From assembly GCA_030015575.1 (NCBI GenBank), contig JASDDO010000006.1, forward strand, positions 319,472,361 to 319,536,360: 64,000 nucleotides of DNA, written 5' to 3'. Of the stretch, positions 44,928 through 56,640 are shown in pieces. Both the position numbers and the translations under genes were made by a program. The DNA is from Agapanthus africanus (Eukaryota > Streptophyta > Magnoliopsida > Asparagales > Amaryllidaceae). The notes beneath the pieces were generated by a model that searched no databases, was not told the origin of the DNA, and saw only the letters and a list, made by a program, of their open reading frames with translations. Positions within the stretch are counted from its first letter, which is position 1, and every line of letters starts with the position of its first letter.

Positions 44928-47151
44928 TGCAGGGTTCCTAGGCACACTAGTGAGGTCTCCCAAGCCATCAACCATGGCAATTGCCAAAATTATGGTGCCT
45001 ACAAACCCTAAACTACGGATCGATAACTAGATTTCTAGGCGAACAATGAACTAGTTAACAATTAACTACAAGATACGGAAATACAACCTTTGTAGATCCG
45101 GTCCTCCACCTCCACGGCTCCGCAACGAGGTCGTCTCCGCTGTCCAAATCAAATCCGGGCTCTAGAGTCGGCTTCGTCGGAGAATGGGCAAGCTAGGTCG
45201 TCGATGTCCATGCCGAAGATGATCTACGTCGAAGCATCGATGAATCAAGCTCCACCTTCACCAAGTCATGAAACTTGTGAAGGAAACACACTCTACTACT
45301 TGGCAAGAGGTAGAGGATGAAGAAATAGGAAGTGGGTAGACTTTAGAATTGGATTTCTCACTCATTTCCAACAATCACCATTGATGGACCTTGCTTTTCT
45401 TCACTTGAAGAATGAAGAAGAAGAAGAAAGATATTATGATAAGTTAATAGAAAAAGAAAAGAAAATGAATTCTTATCATAATTCTAACCATGGTCAAGTG
45501 TAGAGAATGAATCATGGTTAGTGTGAATGGTTAGGGTTAAGGATGAGATAAGTATGGTTGACTTTATCAAAGCTTCATGAAGCTTCAACTAAACTCCAAA
45601 TCTAGCAACCATTCTTTTCTCTTTTCCTTTTATTTTCCAAAGTGAATAAACAAATAAATAAATGAATAAATAAGTAATGAAAATAAAACCCTAACCATTC
45701 TTTTAACCATGGTTTATTCTTTGCACTTAACCAAGTAAACTTGTATCATCAAACATGATACAATCAAGTGCACAAAATCATATCGCATATGTAATGTGCA
45801 CACCCGAGCGAGAAAATCCATCTTAAGTAAACCGATACTAGTTGATGCAAAGCAATATATCAAATATATAAATATGCATTAAATCATTAAATCAACACTT
45901 GATTCAATGATCCGGTCATGCGCACATAACCGACTGGTATCTTATATATCGGCTTATCGAATCAACGCTTGAATCGATAACTAGGTTATATCGCATACAA
46001 CCATTCGATATATTTATCGCGAGAATAGAATACGGTATCACATACACGCATTATTCTCGGTCCCGCACATATCTCATATGCGCTCCTATTTCGTTTCGCT
46101 TGAGCCAGGAAACCTCTGTGTAGGACTCTAAAGACTCGTCAATACGCCGGCAGCGGATGATGATCATATCAAACATCCACAAGCCGCAAGCGGTCTGCTA
46201 AACGTAACGGCCACCCGGGTATTGAGCGATCTGAAGATCGACGAGCAAGCCCGCTCACACTCCAGTGAATCCGACCAGTAACACTACCGTACAGTCCGGT
46301 CTGATCGTCTGATATGTCGCATATCTTGCCTAGGGGTGGTAAACGTCAGACCCCAATAGCTCAATAAGTCGTGTCGATATGAGGTCTATAACTGTTCGAG
46401 AAACTACTGGTAACACTTACCATTAAATCTCAGCAACCCTGGCCAGGGATTTCCTGTTATAGCCAATCGAACACAGCGCAACATCAACCCCCTATACCGG
46501 GAGAGACGAATCCCCTCCTATCGCTCATTGCCTCCATGTGACTCGGGACTGTACCCAAAAACCACCGTTTTGCATGCCCTCTTGGACGTGGTAAGATGGA
46601 AATCAAAGCACAGTGGGAACCACACAAGACTCTATGACGATCTCGGGTCAACAGACTACTCTGTACCAGTGTCACCAGAGAACTGCCATCTAACGTGAGG
46701 TATAATACCATCTGGGAGTTCTCGGCGAGTCCGTCCAGTGTACCCAGTCTCTACTGAGCACCCGTATATCATCTCTGATGTCAAACACCGATGGATATGG
46801 GATCATCCATCGCCCATCTGTATGGGTCGAGAAGGTATACGCTAGTCTACTCTGGTATATCGATGCCCCGTCTCGATACACCCACGACTAGGGACTTTGA
46901 AGGATGTACTTATGGACTACCATGTCCCCACTAGTATGATCCGCATCATAGTCCAGGTAGTCAAGTACAGATCCTAAGGGCTTTACCAACATGTAACAGA
47001 GAGACAAACAGTATACACGTTAAGGTAAAGTGTAACCAGATAGCATACTATCATGTCGAGCAAGAAAGTCCTCCCTATATATGTCCCAGCATCCACTACA
47101 ATATACATCCTATGTATAGTAATGGCCTCTAGGGCATACATATAACTAACA
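44928..47151 (-). repeat. Element E 5' LTR
   Basis: 2224 bp, pairing with 36746-38971. Followed by TSD ACGCC (47152-47156), after which D continues. Confidence 0.92.
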
Positions 47152-47156
47152 ACGCC

Positions 47157-48360
47157 CAACTCCAAAGATTGGTGGTGATAGCCAAAGTGTTCACACCCAA
47201 CCGTCAAAATCTTCGAAAAAGAAAAAGAAAACCAAGAAGCCCGTGAAGCCTAGCGATAAGCACACGGACCTGCAGAAACAGATCGACGCGCTGGAAGAGT
47301 ACAACCAGAAGGCACGAACTCCAATCACGCTCTAAGAGTTCCTTGGTCACGTCCTTGAAGACGGAGATGATGGAGAGGACTCGTCGGATGAATCTGAAGA
47401 TTACGTGGCAAGTTGCCATATTATCTCTCACTCGTCGACAGATGAGGAGGAAGCACCTTGCACCGAAAGACTGGGGGCAGGGCCTGAACCGGAACTTCCG
47501 TGGCCGACAGACGAAATGATCGACGCCTTTCTAAATGAAATTCATCTGAAAAGTAAAGCTAATCAGAAGCGTGAGATGGCCATATTTGAAAAAGCGAAAT
47601 GTCGGCGACTGGACGAAAGAGTCGAGACACTTCCGCCGAATCAAGGGACATCCGTCGCGAATAAAAACAAGTTCAAGACGAGGAAAAGGTTTGCGAAAGA
47701 CATATCGGTGGGAATGAATCTACCACCCTCCAAAGGAAACACTCTTGGTAAAGCAAAAATGCATCCTAGCTATTTCCTATATCATCGAAAAATTGCGCAC
47801 CCCACTGAGGAATGCAACACTTTTAAATGGTGGTGGCAAGGGTATGTTGCTCACCGGCAACATTTTAAGCGGATGAAACGCAAAACTCGTCGGGAGCAAA
47901 GAAGTGTGACCGAGGAGCATAAAAGAACTACCGGTAACTGTCGCATGGTCAACGCCGGAGGATCGCAGGTTTTCACCTTTGGGAGCGACTCTGACGAGGA
48001 AATGGCTCTAGGCCCTCTCTTTAAAGAATCCACCTTGGGGAAAGAGGAAGAACCGAAGGCCTGTGAAAACATTCAGCTGCGCAATCGCACGCTTCCAAAA
48101 AGGAATCTCGGACCCACGGGTAGAAAAGATAAGGGAAAAGAAAAGGTCTCTGAGGACATCGCCCTGGATAACCAAGTCATGAAAGAGCTGACTGCCAAGG
48201 ACCCGCCAAAGGAAAGTAAGGTGGACTACAACGTTCTGGCGCACTTGAGGAAGTTACCCTCGCAGCTCAGCATTCTCGACGCCCTTTTACTATCCAAAGA
48301 AGCGAGAGATTCATTGATCAAGGCGCTACAAGAGCCAGAGAAATTCCAAGCTTTTCTCGC
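47157..48360 (+). pseudogene. Element D: gag-to-protease linker with second CHHC knuckle
   Basis: After a lysine-rich stretch (PSKSSKKKKKTKKP type) comes an acidic region, then NPPS/KGNTLGKAKMHPSYFLYHRK and IAHPTEECNTFKWWWQGYV, a second knuckle-like unit, and a charged linker ending in DALLLSKEARDSLIKALQEP. Equivalent sequence is in A at 2283-3480. Function is not known beyond Gag-Pro linkage. Broken element. Confidence 0.65.
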
Positions 48361-48948
48361 CGAAGAAAAGATGAAGGACGAGCTGGAGGAAGTACACACA
48401 GCCGATATCACCTTCGGCGACGAAGACCTCCTTTTTGGGACGTGCGAGCACAACCGTCCCCTCTATGTCTCATGGTACTGCCACGATATAAAGATAGGCA
48501 AACTCCTGGTTGACAATGGGTCTTCCGTCAATCTCCTCAACATGCGAGTGTTGAAGGAAATCTGCATGAGTGTCCAGCATCTCACTCGTGATAAAATCAC
48601 CATCTCCAGTTTTGACTCCCAGTCATCGCGGACTCTCGGGTCTGTGATATTGACATTATGATTCGGGCTGCTTGTTACAGATATTAAATTTCATGTCATT
48701 GACGCCAAGACATGCTATAACGCTTTGCTCGTCCGGCCTTGGTTACATGAGTACAACATCATCCCTTCTACACAACATCAGTGTATGAAATACTTTAAGG
48801 ATGGTCTTGAGTATACCGTAACAGGAGAGTTGAACCCATTCTCTGTGAACGAAGTCCGCAAGTACGAAGATGCAAAATACTTCTTGCCAGATTTCGAGGA
48901 TACGGAGAGATTTCACAAACCGGAGAACAAAGCTATCACCACCATTCC
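48361..48948 (+). pseudogene. Element D: aspartic protease region
   Basis: VHTADITFGDEDLLFGTCEH leads into RPLYVSWYCHDIKIGKLLVD and DNGSSVNLLNMRVLKEICM, the active-site loop of Tat-type retropepsins. FHVIDAKTCYNALL follows. The protease would mature the Gag-Pol polyprotein. It is part of a broken element. Confidence 0.82.
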
Positions 48949-50520
48949 TGTCTTCGGGAGTGATACTGAGGAAGAGGAAGAGATAGTTTATTCAGGTCCA
49001 CCCCAGTACAACAAGCCGGGACCGTCCGTGCCTATGTTAATCTTCGGCAGCGACTCAGAGGACGAGCTTAATGCTATATTCTCCGCTCGGCCGCCAATAC
49101 AAGCATTCGCTGGTGATAATCAGAGTTTGAAATTACCATGATTCCGTGGGAGCACTACAAAGATCTCGACGCACTTGAAGCTTATAGCATGCAAGAGCTA
49201 CAAACATTTTGCGTCCCACCCAGGTGAAAAGGTGAACAGGCAATCCTATTCTACCGATCCACGGAAATAAGAGTGGAGAAAGAAGTTTGGCATGGCGCGG
49301 ATTCTACACTTGACAGGATCCAGCCCATCTGTCTGCCTAGATATTACACAGAAGGCTTGAAAAGGCTATTGAAGCGCCAAGGGATACCCTTTAAACAGAC
49401 CGCTCGAACAGCTAAGTTCTATGACAGGATCTGGAACGTTCCCGGAACTCAGTGCAAGTTGCCTAACGGGAGAATGGAAGCGATCGGGCTTGGATATGTT
49501 CGGTCCAAGAAACGGGAGCTACTCCGCGATTGCTATGTCGTACATGACTTTGATGAAGAAGGAGATGCTCAATGGGAGAATGCTAACCCTGAACCAGAAA
49601 GAGCTCCCGACGTGAAAATGCCCAGTCCGTCGTTTAAAGAACAAATGGACAAGCTTATAAGGGAAGCTGGTCAAAAAGTTCGAGACGACCATAATCGCGA
49701 AATGGCCATCTACGAGAAAGCCATGACGCAACGCCTTCTTCAACAGGCTGCGAAAGATGAAAATACCCCTCCCTGTCAACCTGTTGTACAAAAGGCCCGA
49801 CGCAGAGGTAGAAACAAGTTAAAGAGCGGAAAAGGCGTTCGACAGTGACAAAGCAGGACCAAGAAGTCACGCGATCGAGAACCGAGCAAACCGGATTCAT
49901 CTCTTATAAAGAAGATGGGTCGAGCATAATCCTTTCCTCAAGACAAGACAAAGAAGATATTTGATCTTGCCATAAGACATCAAATGATTACACTTCCGGA
50001 GTCTAAATACCCCGAGCAAGCCAACGAGGTCTCTCACCCAGACTATTGTTCTTATCACCAAGCGATAGGACACCCTCTCGAAGACTGCTTCACCTTCAAG
50101 AATTGGGTTGAAGACCAATATCAGCTCGGCAAGTTCGCTCTATCCAGCAGTTGGAGGATAACTCCGCCGCAGAGACACGAACCAAAAGCCGCGCATACAG
50201 CGAAGGTAGAACCAGATCAACATCGGTCTTGGAAGCGAGCTCGTACCTGTCATATGATAACGCAATCAAAATGAAAGCCCGAGAATAGGGATGACCTCCC
50301 CTGGTGCTTCGAAAACAATGATGACGAGGTGATCTCAGAGTTTCCACCGGTGCCAAAAGAGCTGGAAGATGGAATACATACTACTGCAGATAACCTCAAG
50401 AAGATTGATTTGGGGACGGCAAGTGACCCGCGACCGACATTCGTCAGTGAGCTGCTATCTGAAGAAAGGGTGGCTGTGCTAAAAGACGTGCTTATGCATC
50501 ATAGAGATTGCTTCACATAG
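48949..50520 (+). pseudogene. Element D: protease-to-RT linker with third CHHC knuckle
   Basis: Contains acidic repeats (FGSDTEEEEEIVYSGPPQYN and a second IFGSDSEDELN word). A conserved stretch at 49290-49660 follows (PICLPRYYTEGLKRLLKRQG). Then comes YCSYHQAIGHPLEDCFTFKN, the third knuckle, near 50044. The linker is unusually long for Ty3/gypsy but fits the size of Ogre-type polyproteins. Its role is unknown. Broken in several places. Confidence 0.6.
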
Positions 50521-50532
50521 AACTATTCCGAA

Positions 50533-51470
50533 ATGCCAGGATTATATCCCGAGATTGCGGTCCACAAATTGGCCATATCCCTGGACGTCAGGACAATCAA
50601 ACAAGCACCGAGAAGAATGCGGCTCGAGCTTGAGATGAGCATTAACGCCGATGTTAAGAAGCTGATCGACTCTGGCTTCATCCAAGAGGTTCAGTACCCT
50701 GACTGGATCGCCAACATCGTCCCAGTAATGAAGAAGAATGGGACGGTGCGCATCTGCATAGACTTTCAGGATCTCAATAAAGCCTGCCCGAAGGACAATT
50801 TCCCAGTACCGGTCACTGAGCTAATGATAGATAACACGTCCACTCACGAAGTTTTCTCCTTCATGGACGGCTCATCAGGATACAATCAGATAAAAATGCA
50901 TCCCGAAGACCAGAAACATACCGCTTTCCGGACCCCTTTAGGTATATTCTGCTACAAAATGATGCTCTTCGGTCTTAAGAACGCCGGTGCCACCTATCAG
51001 AGGGCCATGACGAGGATATTCGATGACCTTACACATGAAATCGTCGAATGTTATATCGACGACCTCGTGGTTAAAAGCAAATCATACGAGGAACACCTCG
51101 AACATCTGAAGATCATATTTCAACGCCATCGGCAATACAACTTAAAGATGAACCCTCTCAAATGCGCGTTCGGGGTGTCCTCAGGTAAATTCCTAGGATT
51201 TATCGTCCGACACCGAGGTATCGAGATAGATCCGTCAAAGATCAAGGCGATCATGGAAATGCCTCTGCCAAGGACTCTCAAACAATTGCGATCTCTCCAA
51301 GGGAAGCTCGCATATATCCGGCGATTTATAACCAATCTCTCTGGCAAGTGTCGTCCTTATAGTCACCTGATGAAGAAGGGAACCCCGTTCGTCTGGGATC
51401 ACAAATGCCAAGGCGTGCTGGACGAAATCAAGCAGTATCTGCAGAACCCGCCAGTGCTGGCCGCTCCGGT
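50533..51470 (+). pseudogene. Element D: reverse transcriptase domain
   Basis: Motifs in order: GTVRICIDFQDLNKACPKDN, FSFMDGSSGYNQIKMHPED, TAFRTPLGIFCYKMMLFGLK, NAGATYQRAM, VECYIDDLVVKS (the catalytic YxDD box) and SSGKFLGFIVRHRGIEIDP. Reverse transcriptase would copy the element RNA inside the particle. This is one of the longer open stretches of D. Clade: Tat, by the FIDDLVVKS-like box and the dual RNase H that follows. Confidence 0.88.
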
Positions 51471-52470
51471 CAAGGGAAAGCCCCTTATTCTTTATACAAC
51501 AGCCCTCGAAGGTTCCTTAGACACATTATGGGCACAAGAGAACGACCAAGGGAAAGAAAGAGCTCTCTATTACTTGAGTCGAGTTCTCCTGGGGGCAGAA
51601 AGCAATTATTCTCCCATAGAAAAACACTGCCTGGCGTTGATCTTCGCGATAACGAAACTTAGGCACTATGCATTGGCGCATGAAGTCCGTCTCATATCGA
51701 AGGTGGACCCTCTCAAATATTTGATGTCAAAGGCCATATTGACAGGTCGGCTCGCTAAATGGGCCTTTTCTCTTAATGGAGTTCTCAATAACTTATCAAC
51801 CTCTTAAGGCAGTGAAAGGCCAGGCCATCGCCGACTTCCTTGCTGAGCATCCGATACCGGCCGATTCCCCTTTGAATTGCGAACTGCCAGACGAACATGC
51901 GTTTGACACAATCGACGGGAGTGATACCCAATGGGAACTTTATTTTGATGGAGCGTCTTCCATGAAGAAGCGCGAACAGAACACGCCCATAATCAAATCG
52001 GGGGTAGGCCTCATCTTCGTGACTCCACAAGGAGGGATAATGCGCTTTGCTTTCTCCTTAACAGAGCCGAGGACCAACAATGAAGCCAAGTATGAAGCTT
52101 TGATAGCAGGCTTCGAGATCGCCATCGACATGAGAATTGAAAACCTCCTCATATACGGAGACTCCCAACTGGTCGTTAGCCAAGTAAACGGCGACTATCA
52201 AACGTGCAAACCAGAGTTGGTAAAATACGGCGAGAAAGTAATCAACTGCTAACTCAAATTCCTTCCTACATCTTGGAAAGCATACTACGTGCGGAAAATA
52301 GCAAAGCGGATGCATTAGCCAAGCTTGCTAAAGAATTGGCCGATGAGAACCTCGATGACGTGAGAATCGTTGTGCAAAGCCGTCGGGTTCTTGCACCGGC
52401 GGAAATATCTCCGGAGTCGTCCGAAGAAAAAGGAGAGACTGAGCAAATGGCTATGCAAATAAAAGACTAG
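51471..52470 (+). pseudogene. Element D: two RNase H-like domains (Tat hallmark)
   Basis: The first is a Ty3/gypsy-type RNase H remnant: YYLSRVLLGAESNYSPIEKH, LALIFAITKLRHYALAHEV, GRLAKWAFSLN. The second, near 51935-52250, is archaeal-type: LYFDGASSMKKREQ, GVGLIFVTPQGGI, TNNEAKYEALIAGFEIAIDM, LLIYGDSQLVVSQVNGDYQ. Having both is diagnostic of the Tat group. They would remove RNA from RNA/DNA hybrids during replication. Broken element. Confidence 0.82.
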
Positions 52471-53736
52471 GAAAAGGCTGAGGATTGGAGAGAAGTCTTT
52501 ATAGACTACTTCAAATCCCGTCGAACGCCTGAAGATGTATCCTCAAAACATCAGCTTATGAAGCGAGCCCTATCTTTCGCCTTCGTCAATGATACCCTGT
52601 ATAAGAGATCATTTGACTCTTTATAGATAAGATGCCTGGGACCTGAAGAGGCAAAGAGAGTCGTCCAAGAAACTCACGACGGACTCTGTGGTTCTCACGA
52701 AGCTGGGCCGAAGATGAAGCTGAAGATCAAACGGATGGGTTATTATTGGCCCACGATGATCCAAGACTGCCTCGAATATGCGAAGCAATGCCACTCGTGC
52801 CAGATTCACAGGGATTTTATCCATCGGCATCCGAATCCACTACACCCGACAGTGGCTAGCTGGCCGTTCGAAATGTGGGGGACTGACATAATCGACCCCA
52901 TCGAACCAGCATCGTCCAGAGGATATTGATTCATTTTGGCGACGACTGATTACTTCTCCAAATGGGCAGAAGCAGTACCGCTGAGGGAAGTGAAGACGGA
53001 GAATATCCTCTATTTCTTCAAGACACAGGTCATTTATCGGTTTGGCACTCCGTGACGGATCATCTCCGATAACGGGTCAGCCTACAGAAGCCACAAGATC
53101 AGCCGCTTCGCACAACAGCATAACATAGACTGGAGATACTCCTCAGTCTATAATCCTCGAGCTAACGGTCTGGCTGAGGCTTTTAACAAGACATTGACAA
53201 AGATTGTAAAGAAGACGGTGTCTCGAAATAAAAAGGACTGGCACGAGAGACTGCATGAAGCTCTCTGGGCATATCGGACTACGTTCAAAACGGCCACGAA
53301 TACAACGCCGTACGCATTAGTATTCGGTAGAGAGGCGGTACTCCCCCTCGAGATAGAGTTACCCTCTCTACGAGTGGCAGTCCATTATGAGCCAACGGAC
53401 GAAGAGAATGCTCACCTTTGCCTCGAGGAACTCGATGCCCTTGATGAAACCCGGCTCCTGGCGCAGTAAAATCTGGAAGCTTATAAAGCAAAGATGACGC
53501 GCTCATATGAAAGATTGACCAGGCCGAGGACATTCCACCAAGGCGAACTTGTGCTAGTGGTCAAAATATCTATGATCCCCAATCGTGCTAAGCGGGGGAA
53601 ATTCGAGCCGAACTATGAAGGCCCGTATATCATAGACAAGGTCTACCAGGGTGGAGCCTATCTACTCATGGACATGCATGGTGAAAGACCTTTCAGGCCA
53701 ATAAACGGTCGCTTCCTGAAGAAGTACTACGCTTGA
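52471..53736 (+). pseudogene. Element D: integrase region
   Basis: Order: HDGLCGSHEAGPKMKLKIKR and GYYWPTMIQDCLEYAKQCHS with CQIH (HHCC zinc finger). Then WGTDIIDPIEP (first catalytic Asp), TDYFSKWAEAVPLREVKTEN, ISDNGSAYRS (second Asp), NGLAEAFNKTLTKIVKK (catalytic Glu). The C-terminal part GKFEPNYEGPYIIDKVYQGG and RPINGRFLKKYY is typical of Tat integrases. It would insert the cDNA. Broken element; coding ends near 53736. Confidence 0.85.
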
Positions 53737-53836
53737 CGAGTCATGGCCTAGGTCAATGATAGATGACGACGACTATGTCCGCTCGCTATCTTCCTAAGCC
53801 CAAACTCTATAAGTAGTAACCGACTTACTTTACAAC

Positions 53837-53985
53837 GGACCGAAACGTTCTTAAACTAACAGCGGACCGAAACGTCCTTAAACTAACAGCGGACCGAAAC
53901 GTCCTTAAACTAATGACGGACCGAAACGTCTTTAAAACTAACAACGGACCACTATGTCCTAAAACTAGCTATTGACCGAGATGTC
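53837..53985. repeat. 26-bp tandem repeats with GGAC...GTCC dyad
   Basis: Five to six units of GGACCGAAACGTCCTTAAAC plus a short variable end. They are simpler relatives of the 72-bp LTR repeats, placed about 100 bp after pol. Confidence 0.85.
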
Positions 53986-54030
53986 GAGAAACTTCGGTGG
54001 ATTGCAGCATCCCGAAGCTAAAGAAAAAGG

Positions 54031-54288
54031 TATGTCCATAAGCGAAATGGGCACGGATGAAAACCCGAAAGGGCTCCGTGAGTAAAAACAGCATGGCTAC
54101 AAGCGAGTCTTGTGAAAACCCGAAAGGGCGCAATCTCGTTAGAAAAAAAAAAGAATAAAAAAAAGGAAAACGGTATGTCCATAAGCAAAATGGGCACGGA
54201 TGAAAACCCGAAAGGGCTCCGTGAGTAAAAACAGCAGGGCTACCGGCGAGTGTTTGTGAAAACCCGAAAAGGGCGCAACCTCGTTAAA
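54031..54288. repeat. Direct repeats of about 140 bp after pol
   Basis: Two copies begin with GGTATGTCCATAAGC and contain GAAAACCCGAAAGGGCTCCG and a related GAAAACCCGAAAGGGCGCAA. An A-rich stretch separates them. No coding value is seen. Confidence 0.75.
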
Positions 54289-54830
54289 AGACACTTGCAA
54301 GGTCCTCTCAACCTTGTAAGGAGAAATCACCCGCGTGAGATCCTTACGACTCACAAGGGAGCAACACACTTAGGGATCCCCACGATTCCTAAGGAGAAAT
54401 TACACCTACGGGATCCTCTCGACCCGTAGGGAGAACCCTCTTATGGGACCCTCACGGCTCATAAGATTCAAAAGTCTTAAGTTACAGAGACCTGAACCTG
54501 TTCTTAAGCAGCCCCCACAACCTCCAATACTGCCCTACAAGCGGCTCAATGCTGACCCTTGTATACAATCCACGGGCGCGAATAAACATTTCCCTAACCA
54601 AGTCCCATCCGTGGCAAGGGATATGTTCGCACGGTGAGCAACCCTTGTGAGACCTCTCGATTTATAAGGAGAAAACCCTCTTGTAAGATCCTTACGACTT
54701 ATAGGAGAACATACACTTAGGAGTTCTCACGACTCCTGAGGAGAAAACGCACCTACGAGATCCTCACGACTTGTAAGGAGAAATACCTTCATAAGACCCT
54801 TACGGCTCATGAAGTCAAAAGCCTTAGTCG
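54289..54830 (+). repeat. Array of hairpin units with near-constant loop (first block)
   Basis: Ten units of 30-40 bp lie in two runs (54289-54475, 54640-54830). Each has a variable 6-10 bp arm, a loop close to ATCCTCACGA, and a 3' arm complementary to its own 5' arm, followed by GGAGAAA. Clear example: CCTACGGG 54405-54412, loop 54413-54422, CCCGTAGG 54423-54430. In several units the 3' arm differs by C-to-T so that G.U pairs keep the stem in RNA. Confidence 0.8.
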
Positions 54831-54839
54831 ACAGGATCC

Positions 54840-55260
54840 TAACCTTGTTTACTAAGCCACCTTTGTTCGACATCGACAGAGGCAAATGATGATTAGCTCC
54901 TGGCAATATCCCAGTTGTAGCGATGCTGATGCCAAAATCGGTGTCTAATCCCAAGCTTGCAGCGAAAAGCGAGCAAGCCACACATGCATACGAAATAGCC
55001 GAAATGATGAGGCAACTTGCAACAGAAGCAGCAAGTAAAAAATGTATGCATGCAAAATAGCCGAAATGATTGGGCAACTCGCAATAAAAAGCAGTGAGTA
55101 AAGAATAAAATAAATAGCCTAAATGATTAGGCACCGCGAAAAATAGCCGAAATGATTGGGCAATCGCGACCTTCGCGATATAAAAGCTGAAATGATAGAG
55201 CATCGCGGAAAGAATTGAAAAATAAAAATGAAATTTATGCCTTACAGGTGATATCACATC
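54840..55260. repeat. Short repeats around GCCGAAATGATNGGGCAA
   Basis: The word AATAGCCGAAATGATTGGGC recurs at irregular 50-70 bp spacing with AAAGCAG/AAGTAAA filler. The 200-codon antisense frame across it (54727-55329) is hydrophobic and compositionally biased, and I do not support it as a gene. Confidence 0.6.
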
Positions 55261-55479
55261 AATCCCTGTATACAATCCAGGGGCGCAAACAAAGAAGAAA
55301 TCACACTCCTCCTCCCCAGGTTTCATCATCAGAAGAAGCCAAATCTCGACGGGTCGCAGATAGCCTAGAGATCATCTCAACATTCATCTCATTACAACAG
55401 ACACAACATCAAGCAAAGCGGAACAGCGGCAACTCCCAGTTCCATGACTCGGCGGTGTACAGATGATCGAGAGTCAAAG

Positions 55480-56640
55480 TCCAACTCCATGAAATGCGGA
55501 TAAAGTCAACCTTTCCTGGCTACGTGGAACGCGGATTATGTCACTTCTGACCCCGTGGAAAACGTCCAGAGCGGATCCTGGTCCTCGCAGAGCACGGCAG
55601 TGAACCCGCATAGAGCATCCAGAGCGGAGCCTAGTCCTCGCCGAACACGGCAGTGAACCCGTGGGAAGCATCTAGAGCAAAATTCCTGGCTAACGCGGAT
55701 TATGTCACTTCTGACCCCGTGGAAAACGTCCAGAGCGGATCCTGGTCCTCGAAGAGCACGACAGTGAACCCGTGTGAAGCATCTAGAGCGGAGCCTAGTC
55801 CTCGCCGAACACGGCAGTGAACCCGTAGGAAGAATCTAGAGCAAAATTCCTGGCTACGTGGAACGCGGATTATATCACTTCTGACCCCGTGTGAAGCATC
55901 CAGAGCGAATCCTGGTCCTCGCAGAGCACGGCAGTGAACCCGTGTGAAGCATCCAGAGTGGAGCCTAGTCCTCGCCGAACATGGCAGTGAACCCGTGGGA
56001 AGCATCTTGAGCAAAATTCCTGGCTAAGTGGAACGCGGATTATGTCACTTCTGACCCCGTGGAAAACGTCCAGAGCGGATCCTGGTCCTCGCAGAGCACG
56101 GCAGTGAACCCGTGTGAAGCATCCAGAGCGGAGCCTAGTCCTCGCCGAACACGGCAGTGAACCCGTAGGAAGCATCTTGAGCAAAATTCCTGGCTACGTG
56201 GAACGCGGATTATGTAACTTCTAACCCCGTGAAAAACGTCCAGAGCGGATCCTGGTCCTCCCAGAGCACGGCAGTGAACCCGTGTGAATCATCCAGAGCG
56301 GAGCCTAGTCCTCGCCGAACACGGCAGTGAACCCGTGGGAAGCATCTAGAGCAAAATTCCTGGCTACGTGGAACGCGGATTATGTCACTTCTGACCCTGT
56401 GTGAAGCATCCAGAGCGAAGCCTAGTCCTCGCCGAACACGGCAGTGAACCCGTGGGAAGCATCTAGAGAAAAATTCCTGGTTACGTGGAACGCGGATTAT
56501 ATCACTTTTGACCCCGTGGAAAACGTCCAGAGCGGATCCTGTTCCTCGCAGAGCACGGCAATGAACCCATGTGAAGCATCCAGAGTGGAACCTGGTCCTC
56601 GCCAAATACGGCAGTGAACCCGTGGGAAGCATCCAGAGCA
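55480..56640. repeat. Satellite-like array, period about 170 bp
   Basis: The word CTTCTGACCCCGTGG recurs at about 55544, 55707, 55877, 56047, 56218 and 56389, spaced 163-171 bp. Each unit is built from related 53-63 bp subunits that contain CACGGCAGTGAACCCGTG and end in CCAGAGC. A partial unit is at 57286-57390. Tandem arrays between pol and the 3' LTR are a known Tat feature and can seed genomic satellites. Confidence 0.85.

Larger units (their letters stand above)
36746..47151 (-). mobile_element. Element E: Angela-like Ty1/copia element, non-autonomous, 10.4 kb, very young
   Basis: LTRs of 2226 and 2224 bp (minus strand TGTTAGTTATATGTATGCCC...CCTGCA) are flanked by ACGCC at 36741-36745 and 47152-47156. 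PBS TGGTATCAGAGCC matches initiator tRNA-Met. The LTR start with GCCCTAGAGG and the GTGGGAG polypurine tract fit the Angela/BARE lineage. By eye there are about five substitutions and two 1-bp gaps between LTRs, about 0.3%. Yet the internal region has only scattered pol remnants and a 3.1-kb non-coding leader, so it cannot have moved by its own proteins. Many breaks. Confidence 0.9.

Noticed and set aside
54289-54830. CRISPR-like array (regular units with constant and variable parts)
   Set aside because: Plant nuclear context, units are hairpins with self-complementary variable arms, no spacers of foreign type and no cas genes.
54727-55329. 200-codon hydrophobic antisense ORF resembling a membrane protein
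   Set aside because: It spans hairpin and GCCGAAATGAT repeats; hydrophobicity follows from repeat composition, and no family is recognised.
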